Assembly: GCA_013813955.1 (NCBI GenBank)
Contig: JACCQW010000054.1
Coordinates: 1-7,557, forward strand
DNA length: 7,557 nucleotides
Origin: Solirubrobacterales bacterium
GTDB lineage: Bacteria; Actinomycetota; Thermoleophilia; Solirubrobacterales; Solirubrobacteraceae
Direction: 5' to 3'
Part shown: positions 1 through 6,036 of the stretch, one piece after another
How the letters are laid out: each line of letters opens with the position of its first letter
Position numbering within the stretch: position 1 is the stretch's first letter
Notes under the pieces: model-generated
The model's input: only the letters and a program-made list of their open reading frames with translations
Database searches by the model: none
Told to the model about the DNA's origin: nothing
Position numbers and translations under genes: made by a program

Positions 1-59
1 CGCCGGCGGGCGCGGCGGCGGCGCAGGATCCGCATCAGGCGGCGCAGGAGCTGGGCCAT
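1..59 (-). CDS. 5' end of an unidentified gene downstream of pckG (partial)
   Basis: An ATG at 59-57 overlaps the pckG stop codon by one base (TGATG), the classic stop-start overlap of translationally coupled genes. The frame stays open for 19 codons to the window edge and begins [19 protein letters not shown], with 9 arginines in 19 residues. Such an Arg-rich, Leu-rich start could be an amphipathic or membrane-proximal helix. It could also simply reflect extreme GC content in a spurious frame. The gene would be the second cistron of a pckG operon. No family can be recognised from so short a piece, and its reality rests mainly on the stop-start overlap. Confidence 0.4.
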   Translation of the reverse strand, partial: MAQLLRRLMRILRRRRARR

Positions 60-1873
60 CAGCTCTGCCCCAACCGCTGCTCGAGGGCGGCGAGCTGCTC
101 GTGCAGCTCGGACGGCAGGCCGTCGCCGAACGTGGCCAGGTGCTCGGAGACCTGTATCAGCTGCTCGCGCATCGCGCCGGCGTCTACGTCCAACAGCTTG
201 GCCACCTCCTCCTCGCCGATGCTCAGCCCGTCGATGTTGATGCCACCCGGGCCCACCGGAGGAACGTAGCCGACCGGCGTCGCGACGGCCTCCGCGTGCC
301 CGACGCAGCGGCCGAAGACCCAGGCCAGGACCCGGCTGTTCTCGCCGAAGCCGGGCCAGAGGTAGTCGCCGGTGTCGGGATCCTTGCGAAACCAGTTGAC
401 GTGGAAGATCTTCGGCAGCACAGCGCCGTCGCGGCGCCCGATCTCGAGCCAGTGGCGGAAGTAGTCGGCCATGTCATAGCCGCAGAACGGCAGCATCGCG
501 AACGGGTCGAAGCGCAGATCGCCGACGGTCCCCGCCGCGGCGGCCGTCTTCTCGGAGGCCATCGTCGCCCCCAGGAACACGCCGTGGTCCCAGTCGAAGG
601 CCTCCGTGACGAGCGGTACGACGGTCGCGCGGCGCCCGCCGAAGAGCATCGCGTCGACCGCGACGCCCCTGGGGTCCTCCCACTCGGGCGCGATCGCCGG
701 GTCCTGCGCGGCCGGGGTGGTGAATCGGGCATTGGGATGCGCGGCCGGCGTCTGGGAGCCCGGCGTCCAGTCGTTGCCCTTCCAGTCGATCGCGTGCGCG
801 GGCGGCTGGGCCGTCTTCTCCTCCCACCAGACGTCGCCCTCGTCGGTCTTGGCGCAGTTGGTGAAGATCGAGTTCGATGCGATGGTGGCGATCGCGTTGG
901 CGTTGGTGGTCTCGCCGGTGCCCGGGGCCACGCCGAAGAAGCCCGCCTCGGGATTGATCGCGTACAGGCGCCCGTCGTCGCCGAACTTCATCCACGCGAT
1001 GTCGTCGCCGACGGTCTCGACAGTCCAGCCGTCGAGGGTCGGGATGAGCATCGCCAGGTTCGTCTTGCCGCAGGCTGACGGGAACGCACCGGTGATGACC
1101 TTGACCTCACCCTCGGGCGAGGTGAGCTTGAGGATCAGCATGTGCTCGGCCATCCAGCCCTCGTCGCGGGCCATGACCGAGGCGATACGCAGCGCGAAGC
1201 ACTTCTTGCCCAGCAGGGCGTTGCCGCCGTAGCCGGAGCCGTATGACCAGATCTCGCGCGTCTCGGGAAAGTGCACGATGTACTTGTTGTCGGCGTTGCA
1301 CGGCCACGGGACGTCCTCTACCCCGTCGGCCAGCGGCATGCCGACGGAGTGCAGGCAGGGCACGAACTCGCCCTCGTCGCCGAGCACCTCGAGCGCCCGG
1401 ACGCCCATGCGGGTCATGATCCGCATGCTCACCGCGACGTAGGCCGAGTCGGTCAGCTGCACGCCGATGTGGGCGATCGGAGAGCCGAGCGGCCCCATGG
1501 AGAACGGCACCACGTACATCGTGCGCCCCTCCATGGCGCCCTCGAACAGGCCGTGCAGCGTCTCGCGCATCTCGCCCGGATCGGTCCAGTTGTTCGTCGG
1601 GCCGGCATCCTCCTCGCGCGCCGAGCAGATGAACGTGCGGTCCTCCACGCGAGCGACGTCCCCGGGGTCGGAGAGCGCCAGGTAGGAGTTGGGGCGCTTG
1701 GCTTCGGACAGCCTCTCGAAGGTCCCCACGTCGACGAGCAGCTGGGCCAGGTCGTCGTACTCCTCCGCGGAGCCGTCGCACCAGTGGACATCCCTGGCGT
1801 GGGTCAGGGCGGCGACCTCATCGACCCAGGCCAGCAGCTTCTCGTTCTTCGTCGGGACGGTCATCTGGCTCAC
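59..1873 (-). CDS. pckG: Phosphoenolpyruvate carboxykinase, GTP-dependent
   Basis: This cytosolic enzyme converts oxaloacetate + GTP to phosphoenolpyruvate + CO2 + GDP, the entry step of gluconeogenesis. It is about 604 residues, normal for the GTP class (about 600-620). Visible signatures, numbered from the GTG start, are: [14 protein letters not shown] near 212-225; the GTP-class P-loop FPSACGKTN at about 264-272, with the reactive Cys268 that the ATP class lacks; VGDDIAW at about 288; [14 protein letters not shown] at about 307-320; FGGRR at about 411; and FHVNWFRKD at about 490. The GTG at 1873 is preferred because GGAG lies 7 bases upstream. The next candidate, an ATG at 1864, would place it 16 bases away and yield 601 residues. 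The frame is open further upstream, but that part reads through the divergent promoter region and is unlike the family. The gene is divergent from the secreted-protein gene and overlaps the next minus-strand gene by one base. The family call is essentially certain; only the exact start is uncertain. Confidence 0.97.
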   Translation of the reverse strand: MSQMTVPTKNEKLLAWVDEVAALTHARDVHWCDGSAEEYDDLAQLLVDVGTFERLSEAKRPNSYLALSDPGDVARVEDRTFICSAREEDAGPTNNWTDPGEMRETLHGLFEGAMEGRTMYVVPFSMGPLGSPIAHIGVQLTDSAYVAVSMRIMTRMGVRALEVLGDEGEFVPCLHSVGMPLADGVEDVPWPCNADNKYIVHFPETREIWSYGSGYGGNALLGKKCFALRIASVMARDEGWMAEHMLILKLTSPEGEVKVITGAFPSACGKTNLAMLIPTLDGWTVETVGDDIAWMKFGDDGRLYAINPEAGFFGVAPGTGETTNANAIATIASNSIFTNCAKTDEGDVWWEEKTAQPPAHAIDWKGNDWTPGSQTPAAHPNARFTTPAAQDPAIAPEWEDPRGVAVDAMLFGGRRATVVPLVTEAFDWDHGVFLGATMASEKTAAAAGTVGDLRFDPFAMLPFCGYDMADYFRHWLEIGRRDGAVLPKIFHVNWFRKDPDTGDYLWPGFGENSRVLAWVFGRCVGHAEAVATPVGYVPPVGPGGINIDGLSIGEEEVAKLLDVDAGAMREQLIQVSEHLATFGDGLPSELHEQLAALEQRLGQS

Positions 1874-1880
1874 GTTCGTG

Positions 1881-1891
1881 CTCCGCTCCTT
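1881..1891 (-). promoter_or_regulatory. Ribosome binding site of pckG (decides the GTG start)
   Basis: The minus strand reads AAGGAGCGGAGC here, giving two purine-rich blocks. GGAG at 1884-1881 lies 7 bases before the GTG at 1873, and AAGGAG at 1891-1886 lies 12 bases before it. Both are too far from the ATG at 1864 (16 and 21 bases), so they favour the GTG start. Confidence 0.6.
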
Positions 1892-1929
1892 GTGGCTCTT
1901 GGCGTTTGAACGGCGGGATTGTGTCGCAA

Positions 1930-1954
1930 CTTCGACCCTCGCGGTGGGTCGAAG
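1930..1954. promoter_or_regulatory. Perfect 9-7-9 inverted repeat, candidate operator between divergent genes
   Basis: CTTCGACCC (1930-1938) is followed after 7 bases by its exact reverse complement GGGTCGAAG (1946-1954). It sits almost midway between the pckG start (1873) and the start of the secreted-protein gene (2006). A minus-strand TACGCT hexamer at 1958-1953 fits a TANNNT -10 element for pckG, which would place the pckG transcription start inside the repeat. That is a typical position for a repressor operator. Alternatively it forms a stem-loop in the pckG 5' leader. The repeat is seen directly; its function and any binding protein are inferred. Confidence 0.5.
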
Positions 1955-1991
1955 CGTAGTGACGGGGTCTGTTACATCCATCATTCGATCA

Positions 1992-1999
1992 GAGGGGAG
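1992..1999 (+). promoter_or_regulatory. Ribosome binding site of the secreted-protein gene
   Basis: GAGGGGAG lies 6 bases before the ATG at 2006, a good Shine-Dalgarno sequence at ideal spacing. It fixes the start after the pckG divergent region and excludes the longer TTG-initiated reading. Confidence 0.7.
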
Positions 2000-2005
2000 C
2001 CCCCC

Positions 2006-2995
2006 ATGGGCCACCACCACGACGACCGCGCCTGGACCGAGGCGTGGAGCGACGCCTACCGCACGAGCGAGCCGGCCGAGACCGGGAAGGGCCGCCGCCG
2101 CGCGGGCCGCTCTCCACGCACCCGCTCGGTGCTGCTGGCCACCGGCCTGCTGGTGCTCGGCATCAGCTCCGTCGGCGTCGCGCAGTCGACCGGGGTCGTG
2201 AACCTGGGCGAGCGCAACGGCACCGCCACCGACGAGACGGAGATCATCGCCCGCGAGGCCGCCGGCACCGGCGCGAAGGGCGGCTACAGCACGCGCCAGT
2301 CAAACCTGTCCAACAGCGGCGGCGGCGCCATCTACGGTTGCCGCTCGACCGCCGGCGGCACGCCCGCCAACAAGCTGCCGTGCCTGCGCGGCAACAACCT
2401 CAGCACGGGCCTGGCGTTCGAGTTCGCCTTCGAGGGGCCTGTCGGCGGAACGATCAACTCCCGCGTGGCGGGTGACAGCCGCAAGCCGTTCACCACGAAC
2501 GCGACCGGCGTGGCCACCGGCCTGAACGCCGACCGCGTCGACGGCGCGAACGTCTCGGACATCGTCGGCTTCTCCTCGGCGGATGCCACGAACAGGGCCA
2601 ACGCGGCGAAGACGCGGTGGGCGCTGGTCAACGAGGCCGGCCAGATCGAGGCGCAGTCGGGCGGCTTCAGGGCCGTCAACTGCTACCAGGCCAACGACAA
2701 CTGCTACATCGACGCGGGTGAGGACGTGACCAACAACGGCCTCGGCGCAACGATCTCCGCGGCCAACACGGACGGCAGCCCGGTCCTCTCCGGTGAGATC
2801 GGTGTCGCCGCGTGCTTCAACACGACGGTGAACTGTGCCCCGGCCGGGACGGACACGAACAATGGCGGCAACGCCGGGGTCATCCTGGTCGCGCCGCGCG
2901 ACAGCGACGGCTCCGACTTCGAGGCGGGGGCTCCCGACCCCGGCCCGCCGGCCGCGGACGAAGCGGCTCGCTTCTACGTGACGGTCACCGGCTGA
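2006..2995 (+). CDS. Exported or membrane-anchored protein with NADRVDG motif and paired cysteines, function unknown
   Basis: This 329-residue protein has a charged, His-containing cytoplasmic head (1-40, Arg-rich at 30-40). One hydrophobic segment follows (about 41-60, [20 protein letters not shown]), acting as a signal peptide or N-terminal anchor. The rest is a Gly/Asn/Thr-rich extracytoplasmic region. It contains LNADRVDG (173-180), a motif I recall from repeat-bearing surface proteins of Thermoleophilia. Six cysteines fall in three close pairs (112/126, 226/233, 270/277), which suggests disulfides. The last two pairs are both C-x6-C and belong to two similar segments (about 224-259 and 268-304), each continuing into TNNG and DGS. 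The ATG at 2006 is chosen because GAGGGGAG at 1992-1999 sits 6 bases upstream; an earlier in-frame TTG at 1919 has no such site and would run through the inverted repeat. The gene appears monocistronic, ending at a strong hairpin. I recognise no enzymatic family; a structural or adhesive surface role is only a guess. Confidence 0.85.
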   Translation: MGHHHDDRAWTEAWSDAYRTSEPAETGKGRRRAGRSPRTRSVLLATGLLVLGISSVGVAQSTGVVNLGERNGTATDETEIIAREAAGTGAKGGYSTRQSNLSNSGGGAIYGCRSTAGGTPANKLPCLRGNNLSTGLAFEFAFEGPVGGTINSRVAGDSRKPFTTNATGVATGLNADRVDGANVSDIVGFSSADATNRANAAKTRWALVNEAGQIEAQSGGFRAVNCYQANDNCYIDAGEDVTNNGLGATISAANTDGSPVLSGEIGVAACFNTTVNCAPAGTDTNNGGNAGVILVAPRDSDGSDFEAGAPDPGPPAADEAARFYVTVTG

Positions 2996-3021
2996 CCGAC
3001 CGTCACACCCGCAGCACCTTA

Positions 3022-3047
3022 GAGGGGGCGCCGTCCGGCGCCCCCTC
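3022..3047. terminator. Strong GC hairpin between convergent genes, likely bidirectional terminator
   Basis: GAGGGGGCGCC (3022-3032) pairs perfectly with GGCGCCCCCTC (3037-3047) around a 4-base loop, giving an 11-bp stem. It starts 26 bases after the stop of the secreted-protein gene and lies 35 bases beyond the stop of the convergent maoC gene, so it can serve both. Flanking T tracts are poor, as is common in high-GC actinobacteria. The symmetry is unambiguous; terminator function is inferred from position. Confidence 0.8.
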
Positions 3048-3063
3048 GTCGTTCTCCCCCGGG

Positions 3064-3110
3064 CGTCGCCCTCGGCCGTCGTCTACTCGACGTCGCCCTC
3101 GGCCTTCGTC
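3064..3110. repeat. Tandem duplication (27-base period) spanning the maoC stop codon
   Basis: Bases 3064-3083 and 3091-3110 match at 19 of 20 positions, including an exact 14-base block (CGTCGCCCTCGGCC at 3064-3077 and 3091-3104). The period is 27 bases, or nine codons. The copies lie on either side of the maoC stop (3085-3083). Read on the minus strand in the maoC frame, the gene's C-terminal TKAEGDVE is followed after the stop by TTAEGDAR. The likely origin is slippage or a small duplication at the 3' end of maoC. Confidence 0.65.
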
Positions 3111-3616
3111 GCGCCGTGCTCGCGGCGCGGGACCAGGACCAGCCGCCGGAACTCGGCGACGAGCGTGCCGTCCTGGTTGAGCACGCGCGTGTGCACCTTG
3201 ACCGTGCCGCGGTCGGGCTTGGACTGCGACTCGCGCTTCTCGAGCACCTCGGACTCACAGAACAGCGTGTCGCCGTGGAAGACGGGAGCGGGGTGCTTGA
3301 GCTCCTCGGTGGCCAGGTTGGCGATCGCCTTGCCGCTGACGTCGGAGACGCTCATGCCCAGGGCGAGCGAATAGACCAGCGAGCCGACGACGACGTTGCG
3401 CCCCTGCTGGGAGGCGCCGGCGTAGACGTCGTTGATGTGCAGCGGGTGGTGGTTCATGGTGATCAGGCAGAACAGGTGGTCGTCGGCCTCGGTCACCGTC
3501 TTGGCCGGCCAGTGCTTGTAGACGGCGCCGACCTCGAACTCCTCGAGGTAGCGCCCGTAGGCGTGAGCTCCGCTGGCCTCGCGCTGCGCCTGATCCGTCG
3601 TGAAGGAATCGGTCAT
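3083..3616 (-). CDS. MaoC-family hotdog dehydratase/hydratase (possible mesaconyl-CoA hydratase)
   Basis: This 177-residue protein has a single hotdog domain of the MaoC type, whose members add or remove water across enoyl-CoA double bonds. It contains the ATG-proximal [19 protein letters not shown] (27-45), the active-site-like segment [10 protein letters not shown] (54-63), [11 protein letters not shown] (78-88) and a C-terminal strand ending near LVLVPRR. The motif differs from the classical (R)-specific enoyl-CoA hydratase pattern SGDxNPLH: aligned on PLH, the Asp position is Asn55, while His60 is kept. Divergence from mcl across 37 bases suggests a shared pathway, with mesaconyl-CoA to beta-methylmalyl-CoA the natural guess. 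Characterised mesaconyl-CoA hydratases that I recall are about twice as long (double hotdog), so the substrate is uncertain. The ATG at 3616 is chosen because the longer frame would overlap mcl. No Shine-Dalgarno sequence is visible. The last codons lie in a small tandem repeat. Confidence 0.88.
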   Translation of the reverse strand: MTDSFTTDQAQREASGAHAYGRYLEEFEVGAVYKHWPAKTVTEADDHLFCLITMNHHPLHINDVYAGASQQGRNVVVGSLVYSLALGMSVSDVSGKAIANLATEELKHPAPVFHGDTLFCESEVLEKRESQSKPDRGTVKVHTRVLNQDGTLVAEFRRLVLVPRREHGATKAEGDVE

Positions 3617-3640
3617 AGGGCGGGAAGGATGCCCGGTCCA

Positions 3641-3646
3641 TACGAT
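3641..3646 (+). promoter_or_regulatory. -10 element (TACGAT) for a leaderless mcl transcript
   Basis: TACGAT matches the actinobacterial TANNNT -10 pattern and ends 7 bases before the mcl ATG (3654). That spacing puts the transcription start at or next to the start codon. No Shine-Dalgarno sequence lies at usable distance; the nearest purine block, GGAAGGA at 3623-3629, is 24 bases upstream. A leaderless mRNA explains both facts. No convincing -35 is seen. Confidence 0.5.
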
Positions 3647-3653
3647 CCGTGTC

Positions 3654-4712
3654 ATGCGCAATCCCCGTGACTTCCTCAAGCCGCTGGCCATCGACGCCCC
3701 CCCGCCCCTGGCCGAGATCCCCGTGACCCCGTCGCGGATGATCCACTTCCTGGACTTCTCCAACGAGAAGATGGTGGCCAAGGCGCCCGACATCGCCACG
3801 AAGACCGACATCCTGCTCGGCAACCTCGAGGACGCGGTGCCCGTCGACCGCAAGGTCGCCGCCCGCGACGGCCTGATCACGGTCGGTCGCGAGATGGACC
3901 TGGGGACGACGGCGCTGTGGACGCGCGTCAACGCGCTGGAGTCGCCGTGGGTGCTCGACGACCTCACCGAGATCGTTACCGAGATCGGCCACAAGCTCGA
4001 CGTGATCATGGTGCCCAAGGTCGAGGGCCCGTGGGACATCCACTACCTCGACCGATTCCTCGCCCAGCTCGAGGCCAAGGCCAAGCTCGACAAGCCGATC
4101 CTCGTGCACGCGCTGCTGGAGACCGCGCTCGGCGTGACCAACGTCGAGGCGATCGCCGCCGCCAGCCCTCGCATGCAGGGCATGAGCTTCGGCCCGGCCG
4201 ACCTCGCCGCCTCGCGGCGGATGAAGACCACGCGCGTCGGCGGCGGGCACCCGGGCTACCGCGTCATCGAGGATCCCGACCCCTCCGATCCCGAGGCCCC
4301 GCGCCCGAGCAGCCAGCAGGACCTCTGGCACTACTCGATCGGTCGCATGGTCGACGCGTGCACGTCGACGGGCACGCTGCCGTTCTACGGCCCGTTCGGC
4401 GACATCAAGGACGTCGCCGGCTGTGAGGCGCAGTTCCGCGCGGCCTTCCTCATGGGCTGTGTCGGCGCTTGGTCGCTGCACCCGGTGCAGATCGACATCG
4501 CCAAGAAGGTCTTCTCACCGAACCCGCAGGAGGTCCTGTTCGCCAAGAAGGTCATCGAGGCGATACCCGACGGGCGCGGCGTGCACATGATCGACGGCAA
4601 GATGCAGGACGACGCCACGTGGAAGCAGTGCCGCGTGATGGTCGACCTCGCGGAGATGCTCGCCGCGAAGGACCCCGAGCTCGCCGAGGCCTACGAGCTG
4701 GCGCCCGCCTAG
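3654..4712 (+). CDS. mcl: Malyl-CoA / beta-methylmalyl-CoA (citramalyl-CoA) lyase, CitE-like family
   Basis: This Mg2+-dependent lyase reversibly cleaves malyl-CoA to acetyl-CoA + glyoxylate and beta-methylmalyl-CoA to propionyl-CoA + glyoxylate; some members also cleave citramalyl-CoA. At 352 residues it is a TIM-barrel enzyme of the CitE/HpcH superfamily. Visible marks are GNLEDAVP (56-63), [13 protein letters not shown] (91-103), [12 protein letters not shown] (119-130), LLETALG with the metal-ligand Glu156, [10 protein letters not shown] (179-188) with metal-ligand Asp183, [10 protein letters not shown] (244-253), GAWSLHP (271-277) and [14 protein letters not shown] (312-325). The layout and much of the wording match the trifunctional Chloroflexus enzyme of the 3-hydroxypropionate bi-cycle as I remember it, more than the shorter Rhodobacter-type Mcl. 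It is divergent from maoC, and a CoA-ligase operon lies 106 bases downstream. The ATG at 3654 is supported by a -10 element consistent with leaderless initiation and by the family's N-terminus (FLKPLAI). The C-terminus is complete at the TAG, but an open, codon-like frame continues beyond it. Confidence 0.94.
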   Translation: MRNPRDFLKPLAIDAPPPLAEIPVTPSRMIHFLDFSNEKMVAKAPDIATKTDILLGNLEDAVPVDRKVAARDGLITVGREMDLGTTALWTRVNALESPWVLDDLTEIVTEIGHKLDVIMVPKVEGPWDIHYLDRFLAQLEAKAKLDKPILVHALLETALGVTNVEAIAAASPRMQGMSFGPADLAASRRMKTTRVGGGHPGYRVIEDPDPSDPEAPRPSSQQDLWHYSIGRMVDACTSTGTLPFYGPFGDIKDVAGCEAQFRAAFLMGCVGAWSLHPVQIDIAKKVFSPNPQEVLFAKKVIEAIPDGRGVHMIDGKMQDDATWKQCRVMVDLAEMLAAKDPELAEAYELAPA

Positions 4713-4805
4713 GAGCTGTCGCCCGGCGTACTCGCCGCCGGCGGCGGCGATCGCGTCGAGATCGCGCGCGACCTCACCATGCTGCTGCGGGGGCGCGAGC
4801 GCTAG
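4713..4805 (+). other. Codon-like open stretch in frame after the mcl stop (possible lost C-terminal extension)
   Basis: The gap between mcl and the ligase gene holds no full gene. Immediately after the mcl TAG, however, the same frame runs for 30 sense codons to a second TAG at 4803-4805. By my count 28 of 30 third positions are G/C, against about half of second positions, which is the periodicity of real coding DNA here. The product would end VEIARDLTMLLRGRER. There is no ATG before codon 23 and no clear independent start. It may be a decayed or read-through C-terminal extension, a gene remnant, or chance in GC-rich DNA. Within it, a 7-bp stem with a 5-base loop (4732-4750) coincides with Ala/Gly codons. 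Confidence 0.35.
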
Positions 4806-4808
4806 GGT
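4803..4808 (+). promoter_or_regulatory. -10 element (TAGGGT) upstream of the CoA-ligase beta gene
   Basis: TAGGGT fits TANNNT and ends 10 bases before the ATG at 4819, predicting a transcript with a leader of only a few bases. No Shine-Dalgarno sequence precedes this ATG. The same arrangement occurs at mcl, so the ligase-ferredoxin genes may have their own leaderless promoter besides readthrough from mcl. No -35 is recognised. The TAG of this hexamer is also the second in-frame stop after mcl. Confidence 0.4.
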
Positions 4809-4818
4809 CCTGCGCCGC

Positions 4819-6036
4819 ATGCGCTTCTACGAGTACGAGGCCCGCGAGATCGTCAAGCGCGCGGGCATCCCGGTCACCGACTACGGCTTCACCGCCGATG
4901 CCGGCGAGGCCGGGCAGATCGCCGAGCGCATCGGCGGCTCCACGGTCATCAAGTCACAGGTCCTGACGGGCGGGCGCATGAAGGCCGGCGGCGTGAAGTT
5001 CGCCGACACGCCCGGCGAGGCCGAGGCGCACGCCGCGGACATCCTGAAGCTCGAGATCAACGGGCACGCGGCGCGCGGCGTGCTCGTCGACCCCAGGGCC
5101 CAGGTCAAGCAGGAGTACTACGCGGGCGTCGTCTGGGACGGCACCGCCAAGAAGCCGCTGATCCTGTTCAGCGACATGGGCGGCATCGACATCGAGCAGG
5201 TCGCCGAGGAGCACCCCGACCACGTCGGGCGCGCTCACGTCCCGACGCTGCTGCCGGTCTCGGACTTCCACGCCAAGCAGGCGATCGCGGGGGCCGGGGT
5301 CACCGGCCGCCAGATGCAGCGGCTGATACCGATCGTCTCCAGGCTCGCGCAGCTCTTCCAGACCGACGACATGACGCTCGCCGAGATCAACCCGCTGGCC
5401 GAGCTCGAGGACGGCTCGTTCGTCGCGCTGGACGCCCACATGGAGATGGAGAAGGAGGCCGAGGGGCGCCAGCGCGAGCTGCTGCGCGCGCTGGGGATCG
5501 CCGACGACGAGGAGCGCGACGGCCACGAGCCGTCGACCTTCGAGAGCGCCGTCTCGGCGATCGACGCCGCCGACCACCGCGGCGTCATCCAGGGCAAGGA
5601 CACCGGCTTTCACGGCGACCTCGGCCTGGTCATCGGCGCGGGCGGCGGCTCGCTGACCCTGACCGACGCGGTCCAGTCCGTGGGGGGCAGTCCCGCCAAC
5701 TACTCGGAGATCGGCGGCAACCCGTCGGTGGCCAAGGCCTGCGGGCTGGCCAAGGCCGTTCTCCAGAAGGACGGCGTGGAGAAGATCGCGGTGATGATGT
5801 CGATCGTGTCCAACACCCGGGTGGACATCGTCGCGCGCGGCGTCATCAAGGCCTGCATCGAGCTGGGCAAGGACCCAGCCGAGACGATCTCCGTCTTTCG
5901 CATCCCCGGCGCCTGGGAGGAGGAGGGCTTCAAGATCCTGCGCAGGTACGGGGTCGAGCACTTCGACCGGTCGGTCTCGATGCACGAGGCCGCGCAGCGC
6001 GCCGTCGACAAGATCCAGGGGACCACCGCGCCATGA
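4819..6036 (+). CDS. Acyl-CoA ligase (ADP-forming) beta subunit, SucC/ATP-grasp family; candidate malate-CoA ligase subunit
   Basis: This 405-residue subunit of a two-chain ligase binds ATP and, with the alpha subunit, couples ATP/ADP + Pi to formation or cleavage of a dicarboxylyl-CoA thioester. The ATP-grasp half shows FYEYEAREI (3-11), KSQVLTGGRMKAGGVK (45-60), GGIDIEQVAEE (121-131) and EINPL (189-193), with Mg-ligand candidates Asn191 and Asp205. The C-terminal ligase-CoA half departs from standard SucC. The usual FGGI-x-RCD loop is replaced by MSIVSNTRVD (327-336), and the Gly-rich region reads GAGGGSLTLTD (273-283) followed by ANYSEIGGNPS (293-303). These segments look closer to ATP-citrate lyase/citryl-CoA synthetase as I remember them. 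Location after mcl suggests malate or a methylated relative as substrate; succinate remains possible. The start matches the family N-terminus and no Shine-Dalgarno sequence is present. The stop overlaps the alpha start by ATGA. Confidence 0.9.
   Translation: MRFYEYEAREIVKRAGIPVTDYGFTADAGEAGQIAERIGGSTVIKSQVLTGGRMKAGGVKFADTPGEAEAHAADILKLEINGHAARGVLVDPRAQVKQEYYAGVVWDGTAKKPLILFSDMGGIDIEQVAEEHPDHVGRAHVPTLLPVSDFHAKQAIAGAGVTGRQMQRLIPIVSRLAQLFQTDDMTLAEINPLAELEDGSFVALDAHMEMEKEAEGRQRELLRALGIADDEERDGHEPSTFESAVSAIDAADHRGVIQGKDTGFHGDLGLVIGAGGGSLTLTDAVQSVGGSPANYSEIGGNPSVAKACGLAKAVLQKDGVEKIAVMMSIVSNTRVDIVARGVIKACIELGKDPAETISVFRIPGAWEEEGFKILRRYGVEHFDRSVSMHEAAQRAVDKIQGTTAP

Noticed and set aside
101..1078. 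Long plus-strand open frame opposite pckG (325 codons)
   Set aside because: It lies antisense to a certain PEPCK gene, and its Arg/Asp/Val-rich product is what a GC-rich gene yields on the other strand.
1919..2005. TTG-initiated longer form of the secreted protein
   Set aside because: No Shine-Dalgarno sequence at the TTG, whereas GAGGGGAG lies 6 bases before the ATG at 2006.
1874..2020. N-terminal extension of pckG by 49 codons
   Set aside because: It would cross the inverted repeat and the divergent gene's ribosome site, and it does not resemble PEPCK N-termini. The GTG at 1873 has a proper ribosome site.
3617..4039. Longer maoC reading frame extending over the start of mcl
   Set aside because: The extra part is antisense to conserved mcl codons and unlike MaoC proteins. 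The hotdog domain begins normally after the ATG at 3616.
3255..4481. Long minus-strand open frame opposite mcl (408 codons)
   Set aside because: It is antisense to mcl and to the maoC promoter, has low-complexity composition and no domain. It is a shadow of high third-position GC.
4732..4750. Hairpin between mcl and the ligase gene as a terminator
   Set aside because: The 7-bp stem has no T tract and coincides with Ala/Gly codons of a codon-like frame. It is too weak to call.
4954..5985. Minus-strand open frame opposite the CoA-ligase beta gene
   Set aside because: Antisense shadow of a well-supported ATP-grasp gene, with no recognisable motif.
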